10,652 nt of DNA, from assembly GCA_034435375.1 (NCBI GenBank), contig DAOTXR010000033.1, positions 1-10,652 on the forward strand, read 5' to 3'. Below the pieces are notes generated by a model. The model was not told the origin of the DNA. It did no database searches and saw only the letters and a list, made by a program, of their open reading frames with translations. Shown here in pieces: positions 1 to 6,818 of the stretch. A program made the translations under genes and the position numbers. The stretch's first letter is position 1, and every line of letters starts with the position of its first letter. This DNA is from DAOTXR01 sp034435375. Lineage in GTDB: Bacteria > Chloroflexota > Anaerolineae > Aggregatilineales > UBA3940.

Positions 1-49
1 CGCTTCAGCGCGCCTATGATCTCTGTCGCCGGACGGTTTACCGTCCGGC
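1..49 (-). repeat. Partial copy of the REP-like composite repeat, left of vapC
   Basis: Positions 1-40 match, with one or two differences, the right part of the two 110-bp units at 711-930. Positions 28-49 form a perfect hairpin: 9-bp arms GCCGGACGG and CCGTCCGGC around a TTTA loop. The copy is cut by the window edge. On the minus strand the hairpin contains the last three codons and the TAA stop of the toxin gene. It is preceded there by GCAG (50-53), one base off the GTAG foot seen at the other copies, with one extra G before the stem. Confidence 0.85.
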
Positions 50-424
50 CTGCGACTTCTCTACGTACTGCACGTCCGGCATGGCCTTGAAGTCGGCATC
101 CTGGGTCCACAGCGTGGCATCATAAGCCCGGGCCGTTGCCAGCATGATGCTGTCTGCCATTGGAAGCCCTGTCTCCACCGAAATACGAGATGCTCTCAGG
201 GCGAGCGCCATGTCCAGATCGATTACCTTTCCCTGGGACATCAGGGCGACTGCTTGCAATGCTTCCGGCTCACCCCGCTGCTGGAGAACCCGCTTGAATA
301 CCTCGTAGATGCTGATGGAAGGCACCATCAGCCGGGAGACATCTTCGACTGCCGGAGCGAAGAAGCTCGCATTGGGACCATCGGCGAAGTATTCCAGCCA
401 CCCTGAGGAATCCACAACGTTCAT
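38..424 (-). CDS. vapC: VapC-type PIN-domain ribonuclease toxin
   Basis: A 128-residue PIN-domain protein, the usual size for VapC toxins, which are Mg-dependent endoribonucleases held inactive by the partner antitoxin. The expected acidic residues are visible: D5 in VVDSSGWLEYF, E41 in the helix SIYEVFKR, D91 in GLPMADSIMLATA, and D109/D111 in TQDADF. Its ATG overlaps the antitoxin stop by four bases (ATGA), so translation is probably coupled. The 3' end is odd: the last three codons (A-G-R) are the arm of a repeat hairpin and the TAA stop lies in the loop, so the C-terminus was probably shaped by repeat insertion or gene-end erosion. All catalytic positions are present, so it looks functional. 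The substrate RNA cannot be predicted. The family call is firm; the symbol is a family label. Confidence 0.9.
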   Translation of the reverse strand: MNVVDSSGWLEYFADGPNASFFAPAVEDVSRLMVPSISIYEVFKRVLQQRGEPEALQAVALMSQGKVIDLDMALALRASRISVETGLPMADSIMLATARAYDATLWTQDADFKAMPDVQYVEKSQAGR

Positions 425-627
425 AGGCGATCCGGCTCCCGCTCGACCGTGGTGTCAATGCCCTTCAGGAAGCCGCGCGAATCGTGCAGGGGCCGCACAA
501 GGATCAGGACGATCCCTTCATTGTACGGAAGGACCTGCATTTTCTGCCCCGGCTCAATGCCCAGCATCTCGCGCACGGCGCGGGGAATGACCACCTGGAA
601 CTTGGGCGAAACCGTGACAATCTCCAT
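421..627 (-). CDS. vapB: AbrB/SpoVT-domain antitoxin (VapB type)
   Basis: A 68-residue protein. Residues 1-47 fit the swapped-hairpin AbrB/MazE/SpoVT DNA-binding fold (VTVSPKFQVVIPRAVREMLGIEPGQKM). The tail 48-68 (HDSRGFLKGIDTTVEREPDRL region) is charged and probably wraps the PIN toxin. I chose ATG 627 over an in-frame start 23 codons upstream because GGAG sits six bases before it and because the upstream start lies on the -35 box of the likely promoter. By family analogy it neutralises the toxin and represses the operon by binding its own promoter. It is the first gene of a two-gene operon and overlaps the toxin by four bases. Confidence 0.9.
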   Translation of the reverse strand: MEIVTVSPKFQVVIPRAVREMLGIEPGQKMQVLPYNEGIVLILVRPLHDSRGFLKGIDTTVEREPDRL

Positions 628-668
628 ACGAATCTCCGATCGATGGATGTTCTGTAATACTATCTTGA

Positions 669-696
669 ATTCTATAGCGATTCTGTTATACGTCAA
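669..696 (-). promoter_or_regulatory. Likely sigma-70 promoter of the toxin-antitoxin operon
   Basis: On the minus strand TTGACG (691-696), a 16-bp spacer and TAGAAT (669-674) precede the antitoxin ATG by about 40 bases. The region is AT-rich against a GC-rich background. The -35 box lies only four bases from the outer repeat hairpin (701-722). Autorepression by the AbrB-type antitoxin is expected but I cannot define the operator. Confidence 0.6.
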
Positions 697-700
697 GAAT

Positions 701-722
701 GCCGGAGGCTGAAGCCTCCGGC
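701..722 (-). repeat. Perfect REP-like hairpin with GTAG foot
   Basis: GCCGGAGGCT and AGCCTCCGGC are perfect 10-base inverted arms around GA. On the minus strand the stem is preceded by GTAG (722-725), the tetranucleotide typical of RAYT-associated REP elements. It overlaps the start of the first 110-bp unit and abuts the toxin-antitoxin promoter. Confidence 0.7.
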
Positions 723-820
723 TACGGCGCTATGCGCCTGCTGAAGCAGGCCCTCTCGGCGCTGGGGCGCGCTTCAGCGCGCCTATGATCTCTGTCGCCG
801 GGCGGTTTACTGCTGCTGCC
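711..820 (-). repeat. Composite hairpin repeat, unit 1 (110 bp)
   Basis: First of two tandem 110-bp units that differ at about five of the first 100 positions. It contains consecutive perfect hairpins: GGCGC-TAT-GCGCC (726-738), CCTGC-TGAA-GCAGG (737-750) and GGCGCGC-TTCA-GCGCGCC (766-783). The final hairpin half GCCGGGCGGTTTA (from 797) lacks its partner arm here, being replaced by TGCTGCTG. The loops TGAA and TTCA are complementary to each other. No open reading frame of merit crosses it. Confidence 0.85.
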
Positions 821-930
821 GGAGCCTCCGGCTACGGCGCTATGCGCCTGCTGAAGCAGGCCCTCCCTGTGCTGGGGCGCGCTTCAGCGCGCCCATGATC
901 TCTGTCGCCGGGCGGTTTACCGTCCGGCTA
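821..930 (-). repeat. Composite hairpin repeat, unit 2 (110 bp)
   Basis: Second tandem unit, with the same internal hairpins as unit 1 shifted by 110. Unlike unit 1 its last hairpin is complete: GCCGGGCGG and CCGTCCGGC around TTTA (906-927), with one G·U-type mismatch. On the minus strand this hairpin is preceded by GTAG (928-931), and the TAG of that foot is the stop codon of the sugar kinase. The left hairpin is a shortened form, GCCGGAG-C-CTCCGGC (818-832). Confidence 0.85.
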
Positions 931-2517
931 CCTGCCCTTTGCTCGCCGCCCCACCCAGTACCGCTGTGGGTAGCCCGTGATGTCCCGGATTTCCTCATAC
1001 AGCGGCTTCAGGCTGGCATACATGCGCTGGTACACTCGCCGGTACAGCTCGTCGTAGAGGCGATGCGTCTTCTCATTCGGCTCGAAAGTGTCGCCCAGGC
1101 GTACCATCTCCCGCACCGCCGTCTCGAAGTCGGGGTGCAGCTTCAGCCCGACCGCCACGTCCATGGCTGCGCCCAGCCCTGAGGCTTCACTGGTGTGTGG
1201 CCTAGAGGTTGGCAGACCGAACACGTCTGCCGTGATCTGCATGGCGGCGTTGCTCTGCGACCCGCCTCCCGCGACTCGCAGCTCGCTGATGGGAATGCGG
1301 CTGCGCTTTTCGGTGCGCTCTTTGCCCTCGCGCAGCGCGTAGGCCAGCCCTTCCAAGATGGCTCGGTAGAGATGTCCCCGTGTATGCACATCGCCCCAGC
1401 CGATGATCGCGCCTTTGGCCTCCGGGCCGGGCACGCGCAGCCCCGGCGACCAGTAGGGCTGGAGCGTCAGGCCCAGCGAGCCGGGCGGTGCCTGCTCAAC
1501 CAGCGTGTCGAACAGCGCCTCAACCGGCACGCCGCGCTCGGCGGCAAGCTGCTGCTCGCGCTGGCCAAACTCGCGCTTGAACCAGCTTACCATCCAGAAG
1601 CCGCGATAGACCTGCACCTCCAGGCTGTAGGCGTCGGGCACTGCTGAGGGATACGGAGGGATCAGGGGGATAACCTCGATGTAGCGTCGATGGGTGGTGT
1701 TGATGGTGGCGGTGGTGCCGTAGCTGATGCAACCAATGTGCGGCTCAAGTGCGCCGGAGCCGATCACCTCGCAGGCTTTGTCGGCAGCGCAGGCGATCAG
1801 CGGCAGCCCTGCCGGGATGCCCGTGGCGGCGCTGGCCTCGGCGGTGATCTCGCCCAGCGGCTGGGCGGGTGGAATCAGCTCGACCAGCTTCTCGCGCTCC
1901 ATCGGCACCGCCTGCCATTTCCAGTCGGAAGGCGCTGCCCAGGTCTTGGCTTTGTAATCGAATGGCAAGTAGCCGACCTGGCAGCCCACCGAGTCGACGA
2001 AGCGGCCGGTCAGCCGGTGGGTGAGATAGCCTGACAGAAACATGACCTTATAGGTCTGCGCCCACAGGTCGGGCTGGTGATGCATGATCCAGTTGACCTC
2101 GGCCTCCCCCTGTACGTAGGCCGCCGTCTCGCGCATCCCGGCGATGGCAAATAGCAGCCCCCACCATCCACCCACTGGCTTCATGCCCTCAGTGCGGCGC
2201 TGATCCAGCCACACGATGGCCGGTCGCAGCGCCTTCCCGGCTGGATCGGTGCACAGGATGGTCGAGCGCTGCGTGGTCAGCCCGACCCCGGCAATGGCTT
2301 CCCTGGCAACGCCGGGCATCTGCCACACCTGTTGGCAGGCTGCACACAGCCAGTCCCACAGACGGTCGGGGTCCTGCTCGGCCCAGCCGGGTTCGTGGGA
2401 GAAGTACGGCTCGATGTGCACCTGTGACCGGGCGACGATCTCGCCGCGTGGGGTGATGATCAGCACACGCACGCTCTGCGTGCCATAGTCGATGACCAGC
2501 AGATGTTCTTTGGCCAT
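928..2517 (-). CDS. FGGY-family carbohydrate kinase, substrate unknown
   Basis: A 529-residue ATP-dependent sugar kinase with the two-domain actin-like FGGY fold, cytoplasmic and of normal family length. Seen: N-terminal phosphate loop LLVIDYGTQSVR (6-17), GVGLTTQRST (77-86), WLDQRR (103-108), the probable catalytic aspartate D246 in ACAADKACEVIG, and the C-terminal nucleotide site AGGGSQSNAAMQITADVFGLP (416-436) followed by SEASGLGAAMDVAVG (443-457). I chose ATG 2517 because the conserved fold begins five residues later; an open extension of 125 codons upstream would cross the asnS promoter. The ribosome site is weak (GAGG very close to ATG). The stop codon coincides with the GTAG foot of a repeat hairpin. 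No transporter, isomerase or aldolase adjoins it, so the sugar cannot be assigned. The sequence style resembles the YgcE/xylulokinase side of the family, which is an impression only. Confidence 0.9.
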   Translation of the reverse strand: MAKEHLLVIDYGTQSVRVLIITPRGEIVARSQVHIEPYFSHEPGWAEQDPDRLWDWLCAACQQVWQMPGVAREAIAGVGLTTQRSTILCTDPAGKALRPAIVWLDQRRTEGMKPVGGWWGLLFAIAGMRETAAYVQGEAEVNWIMHHQPDLWAQTYKVMFLSGYLTHRLTGRFVDSVGCQVGYLPFDYKAKTWAAPSDWKWQAVPMEREKLVELIPPAQPLGEITAEASAATGIPAGLPLIACAADKACEVIGSGALEPHIGCISYGTTATINTTHRRYIEVIPLIPPYPSAVPDAYSLEVQVYRGFWMVSWFKREFGQREQQLAAERGVPVEALFDTLVEQAPPGSLGLTLQPYWSPGLRVPGPEAKGAIIGWGDVHTRGHLYRAILEGLAYALREGKERTEKRSRIPISELRVAGGGSQSNAAMQITADVFGLPTSRPHTSEASGLGAAMDVAVGLKLHPDFETAVREMVRLGDTFEPNEKTHRLYDELYRRVYQRMYASLKPLYEEIRDITGYPQRYWVGRRAKGR

Positions 2518-2554
2518 AACCTCGCTCACTGTGGACGGGAGAATCCTGGCCCGA

Positions 2555-2583
2555 ACTGTAAACCCAAATGGGAAAGGAGGCAA
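2555..2583 (-). promoter_or_regulatory. Candidate promoter of the sugar kinase gene
   Basis: Minus-strand TTGCCT (2578-2583), a 17-bp spacer and TACAGT (2555-2560) lie about 38 bases before the kinase ATG. Each box matches consensus at four of six positions, so this is a moderate candidate. No operator was recognised. Confidence 0.4.
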
Positions 2584-2710
2584 GCCGGAAAAACGGGATC
2601 GCTGAGGTGGCCGGCCTGCGTGGCCATGGTGCGCATGGTGAGCAGGTCGCTTGAGCAGCGCTGATCGGAGTTGGCATATACCTACCTGGGCGCTGCCAGT
2701 TGCCCCCGAT

Positions 2711-2738
2711 TTGACCCTTCCATGCCCTGGGGTACAAT
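2711..2738 (+). promoter_or_regulatory. Likely sigma-70 promoter of asnS
   Basis: TTGACC (2711-2716), a 16-bp spacer and TACAAT (2733-2738) put the transcript start near 2745. This leaves a leader of about 46 bases before the GTG start at 2791. It also excludes the two upstream in-frame ATG codons (2671 and 2722), which would lie before the transcript start. No T-box or other riboswitch fold fits in so short a leader. Confidence 0.7.
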
Positions 2739-2790
2739 CCTTACCGATCTTGTCCCCTACTTTGACATACAGGCAAGGAAGGCATCCGCT

Positions 2791-4128
<1,338 letters not shown>

Positions 4129-4251
4129 GCCAAGTTGCCTTAGGCCAACATGACGTGGAGGATACCCTGAGCAAGTATATCCCATCCAACCCCACCCCAG
4201 GGGTGGATTCGATCCCTGAGCGGAGCAGGCCAGAACGTCCGGCGGCGTCTG

Positions 4252-4359
4252 CCTCACCCTCACCCCCTGCCCCCTCTCCCTCTCCATTCAATGGAGAGGG
4301 AGAGGGGGACGCACACCGCCCGCAGGGGGCAGGAACAACGATGGGGGGTGAGGCTGAGG
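4252..4359. repeat. MITE-like inverted-repeat element, copy A (108 bp)
   Basis: The ends are inverted: CCTCACCCTCACCCCC (4252-4267) pairs at 15 of 16 positions with the reverse complement of 4344-4359. The centre is a perfect palindrome with 19-base arms (4270-4288 and 4290-4308) of CCCTCTCC-type sequence around one base. No protein is encoded. Its size and ends match copy B at 6397-6501. The right end overlaps the first codons of the following glycosyltransferase gene, whose ATG (4341) lies inside it. Confidence 0.8.
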
Positions 4360-6329
4360 TTACTCCGTCACCTCCTCCTCCCCTCTACCTCCCTGCCTTC
4401 TTCCGCCAGCCCTTCCTGTGGGCGTTGGGCGTGAGCGTGGCCATGCTGGCCCTGTACGTTCGCACCCTGATGCCCGGCCCGGTCGGCGGGGACGCCGGCG
4501 AACTGCAATATGCCGGGCCGCTGCTGACGCTGACCCATCCCACCGGCCATCCGCTGTACGTCCTGATCGGCTATGCCTGGTCGAAGCTGATGCCCATCGG
4601 CACGGTGGCTTACCGTCTGAACCTGCTCTCGGCGGTATGGGGAGCATTGGCCGCCGGAGTCTTCACCTGGCTCACCCATCGCCTCACCGGGCGGACTGTG
4701 ATCGCGGTGGCGGGGGGGTTGACGCTCGGCCTGGGGGCGACCTTTTGGGGCGAGGCCACCCTGGCCGACAAGTACGCTTTCAATGCCTTCTTCGCCGCGC
4801 TGGTGGTCGGGCTGGCGCTGTGGTGGGCGCAGGATCGCAGCCAGCCGTATGGCGATAAGCTGCTCTACGCCCTCAGCCTATCTTATGGCCTGAGTCTGCT
4901 GCATCACCGCTCGATGGCGCTGTTTGGCCCGTGGCTGGCGCTGATGGTAGCCTGCGCCGAGCGCCAGGCGCTGTGGCGTCGCTGGAAACGCACGCTGGTC
5001 TGTCTGGCGCTGGTCTGCCTGCCTGCGCTGATCGTCTATCCCACCCTGCTGCCCTGGTTCCGCGACCACACCCTTTACCCCAACCAGTGGCGACCGCGCA
5101 ACCTGGGCGAGTGGCTGGACTGGATGGCCGACCGCCGCGCCGTCAGCACCTCGTTCGTCGTGCCGGGCCTGGGCGAGCAGATGCTCCGTTACGCGCACAC
5201 GGTCCTCAACGACTACACCGCTGTCGTGGTGGTCATCGCGCTGGCCGGGCTGGCCTTCCTGGCTCGGCGGCAGCCAATGACAGCGCTGTTCGTCGTGCTC
5301 AGCTATGTCCCGCTGATGATGCTCGGCGCGAATTTCCGCGACAACGACCGTCCCTTCACCTACTATCTGCCATCCCTGGTGCTGGTGGTGGCCTGCTACG
5401 TCTACGGCCTGAACGCGCTGTGGGATGTGATCCGCGGCTGGCTGAAGGACCATCAGGGTTGGCAGCGCGGCCTGGGAATCGCGCTGGCGGTGGGCGTGTT
5501 GGCGCTGCCTGCCTACCAGCTCGCCCACACCTATCCTGTGCGCCGGACGATGGCCCTCTACGGCGATCCGCTTGACATCTGGCGGCAGATTCTTAAGACC
5601 GGCACCCAGGGCGAGCGGCTGGCCAGCGGCATGGCCGATCTGCCGCCGGAGGCCGTCGTGATCGGGGATTGGGAGCAGATCACCATCCTGTGGTATGCCC
5701 AGCACATCGAGGGGGTGCGCCCTGATCTGACGCTCGTCTATCCCATCGATGCGCTGGCCGACTACGCCGCCAGCGGGCGCGAGATCGTCCTGGCCCGCCA
5801 TCTGCCGGTCGATGAGACCTGGCACCCCACCAATGTTGACGCGCTGGTGTGGCTGCGGCGCGAGCCATCCTTTGACCTGCCCACCCGGCTGATCCCGATT
5901 GGCACGCCGCTGTCTACTCCTGAGGGCGCTCCCCAGCTTGAGCTGGCCGGCTACTGGATGCAGGCGACTACCGTCGAGGCAGGGCAGCACGTGCCGCTGG
6001 TGATCACGTGGCGGGCGCTGGCGGACCTAGACACTGACTACAGCCTCTCCTTGCACATTCTGGACGAGCAGTGGAACCTGATCTGGTCGCGCGACATCGG
6101 CGCACCAGTGTTGGGCATGTATCCTACCTCCCGCTGGGTGGAAGGCGAGGTGGTGCAGGACTATCATGAACTGGACGTGCCGCGCGAGATGCCGCCGCGC
6201 CGCTACCTATGGACGGTGGTCGTCTACCGTCAACTGGCCGATGGCAGCTTTGAGCAGCTGCGCGATCCGGGCGGTGGGATCGAGGTGCTGGGCGGGACGT
6301 TCGAGGTTATCCCCCGCCCGGCATGGTGA
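4341..6329 (+). CDS. DUF2723 / GT117-like membrane glycosyltransferase with C-terminal beta-rich domain
   Basis: A 662-residue integral membrane protein. The N-terminal third matches the DUF2723 family, related to TMEM260-type protein O-mannosyltransferases: after the first membrane segment (24-41) comes GGDAGELQYAGPLL with the acidic pair D51/E54, then THPTGHPLYVLIG (66-78) and YRLNLLSAVWGALAAG (91-106). About eleven to twelve hydrophobic segments run to residue 394. Residues 395-662 are soluble, and 528-662 look beta-sandwich-like (PLVITWRAL, SLHILDEQWNLIWSRD, YPTSRWVEGEVVQDYHEL). It probably transfers sugar from a polyprenyl-phosphate donor outside the membrane; the acceptor is unknown. 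ATG 4341 has AGGA six bases upstream, and the next Met (35) would delete the first membrane segment. A CTG at 4167 behind GGAGG is in frame and would add 58 residues through the repeat; I consider it less likely. Confidence 0.8.
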   Translation: MGGEAEVTPSPPPPLYLPAFFRQPFLWALGVSVAMLALYVRTLMPGPVGGDAGELQYAGPLLTLTHPTGHPLYVLIGYAWSKLMPIGTVAYRLNLLSAVWGALAAGVFTWLTHRLTGRTVIAVAGGLTLGLGATFWGEATLADKYAFNAFFAALVVGLALWWAQDRSQPYGDKLLYALSLSYGLSLLHHRSMALFGPWLALMVACAERQALWRRWKRTLVCLALVCLPALIVYPTLLPWFRDHTLYPNQWRPRNLGEWLDWMADRRAVSTSFVVPGLGEQMLRYAHTVLNDYTAVVVVIALAGLAFLARRQPMTALFVVLSYVPLMMLGANFRDNDRPFTYYLPSLVLVVACYVYGLNALWDVIRGWLKDHQGWQRGLGIALAVGVLALPAYQLAHTYPVRRTMALYGDPLDIWRQILKTGTQGERLASGMADLPPEAVVIGDWEQITILWYAQHIEGVRPDLTLVYPIDALADYAASGREIVLARHLPVDETWHPTNVDALVWLRREPSFDLPTRLIPIGTPLSTPEGAPQLELAGYWMQATTVEAGQHVPLVITWRALADLDTDYSLSLHILDEQWNLIWSRDIGAPVLGMYPTSRWVEGEVVQDYHELDVPREMPPRRYLWTVVVYRQLADGSFEQLRDPGGGIEVLGGTFEVIPRPAW

Positions 6330-6361
6330 GGGCGCTCCTCATGAGCCTGGCGACGCGAGGA

Positions 6362-6396
6362 GGGGGTGAGGCGGCCCCAAGCTGAAATGCGCCCCT
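6362..6396. repeat. Partial inverted-repeat element end plus conserved linker
   Basis: GGGGGTGAGG (6362-6371) is the inverted end motif of the 105-108 bp element. It is followed by a linker whose reverse complement (CGCATTTCAGCTTGGGG) recurs with one change at 10567-10583, again directly beside CCTCACCCCC. End motif and linker therefore belong to one conserved unit. Confidence 0.65.
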
Positions 6397-6501
6397 GAGC
6401 CTCACCCCCTGTCGAGCCGCCCTCGGCGGCTCTCCCTCCACCTCTCCACTGTGTGACTGAGGGGGCAGACCGAGCGCCAGCGAGGTCGGGGGGTGAGGCT
6501 C
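6397..6501. repeat. MITE-like inverted-repeat element, copy B (105 bp)
   Basis: Terminal inverted repeats of 13 bases are perfect: GAGCCTCACCCCC at 6397-6409 and its reverse complement at 6489-6501. Inside is a hairpin GAGCCGCC-CTC-GGCGGCTC (6414-6432). The right half reads, in reverse complement, CCTCACCCCCCGACCTCGCT and onward, nearly identical to copy C at 10589 onward. It has no coding content. Confidence 0.8.
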
Positions 6502-6603
6502 TGAGCGCCAGGCAGCGCTGAACGACCCATATCCGCTGTGTGAGACGCTCCCGCGAGGAGCGTCTAAGATCGCGCCGTTTGAGGGTAGGGTTCGGCACAA
6601 TGG

Positions 6604-6633
6604 GCCGGGCGCACGTGCCCCCGTGCGCCCGGC
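6604..6633. repeat. Perfect 12-bp-stem hairpin between convergent genes
   Basis: Arms GCCGGGCGCACG (6604-6615) and CGTGCGCCCGGC (6622-6633) pair perfectly around a six-base loop. There is no U-run on either strand, so it is not a classical intrinsic terminator. It could still limit read-through or mark mRNA 3' ends for both convergent transcripts. A second hairpin lies at 6543-6565. Confidence 0.6.
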
Positions 6634-6818
6634 TATCGCACCTCGAGGAGAAGGAGGACCTCGACGTCTGGAGTTATAGTCGAGGTGGGGGAATGAGACC
6701 GGCAGAAGGTACCCACTCATTGACCTTCCGTCCGGCAGGCTGTCCAGGTCGCCACATAGGCCCGCTCTGCTCGACCGGCCTCCTCAGGATGTCGGCATCA
6801 CAGACCTATTGGCCATGA

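Larger units (their letters stand above)
6330..6818. other. Convergent intergenic region with repeats and hairpins, no gene seen
   Basis: These 489 bases lie between the 3' ends of the glycosyltransferase (plus) and the anti-sigma gene (minus). They hold the CCTCACCCCC-type element (6362-6501) and three hairpins: 9-bp arms AGACGCTCC and GGAGCGTCT (6543-6565), 12-bp arms (6604-6633), and ACCTCGAC with GTCGAGGT (6658-6686). Open frames across it are low-complexity translations of the repeats. I found no tRNA or other RNA gene and no T-tract terminator. Confidence 0.7.

Noticed and set aside
711..930. CRISPR array
   Set aside because: The units are 110 bp, contiguous, nearly identical throughout and have no variable spacers. 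No cas genes are present.
2574..2580. Strong Shine-Dalgarno-like AAAGGAGG on the plus strand
   Set aside because: No start codon follows at a suitable distance. It falls in the spacer and -35 region of the divergent kinase promoter.
4878..5990. Long minus-strand open frame of 370 codons inside the glycosyltransferase gene
   Set aside because: It is antisense to a well-supported membrane protein, has low-complexity composition (rich in Q, G, R, H) and no recognisable domain. It is a by-product of high GC codon bias.
6307..6720. Minus-strand frame of 137 codons in the convergent region
   Set aside because: It consists largely of translated inverted-repeat sequence and hairpins, with no domain and no ribosome site judged convincing.
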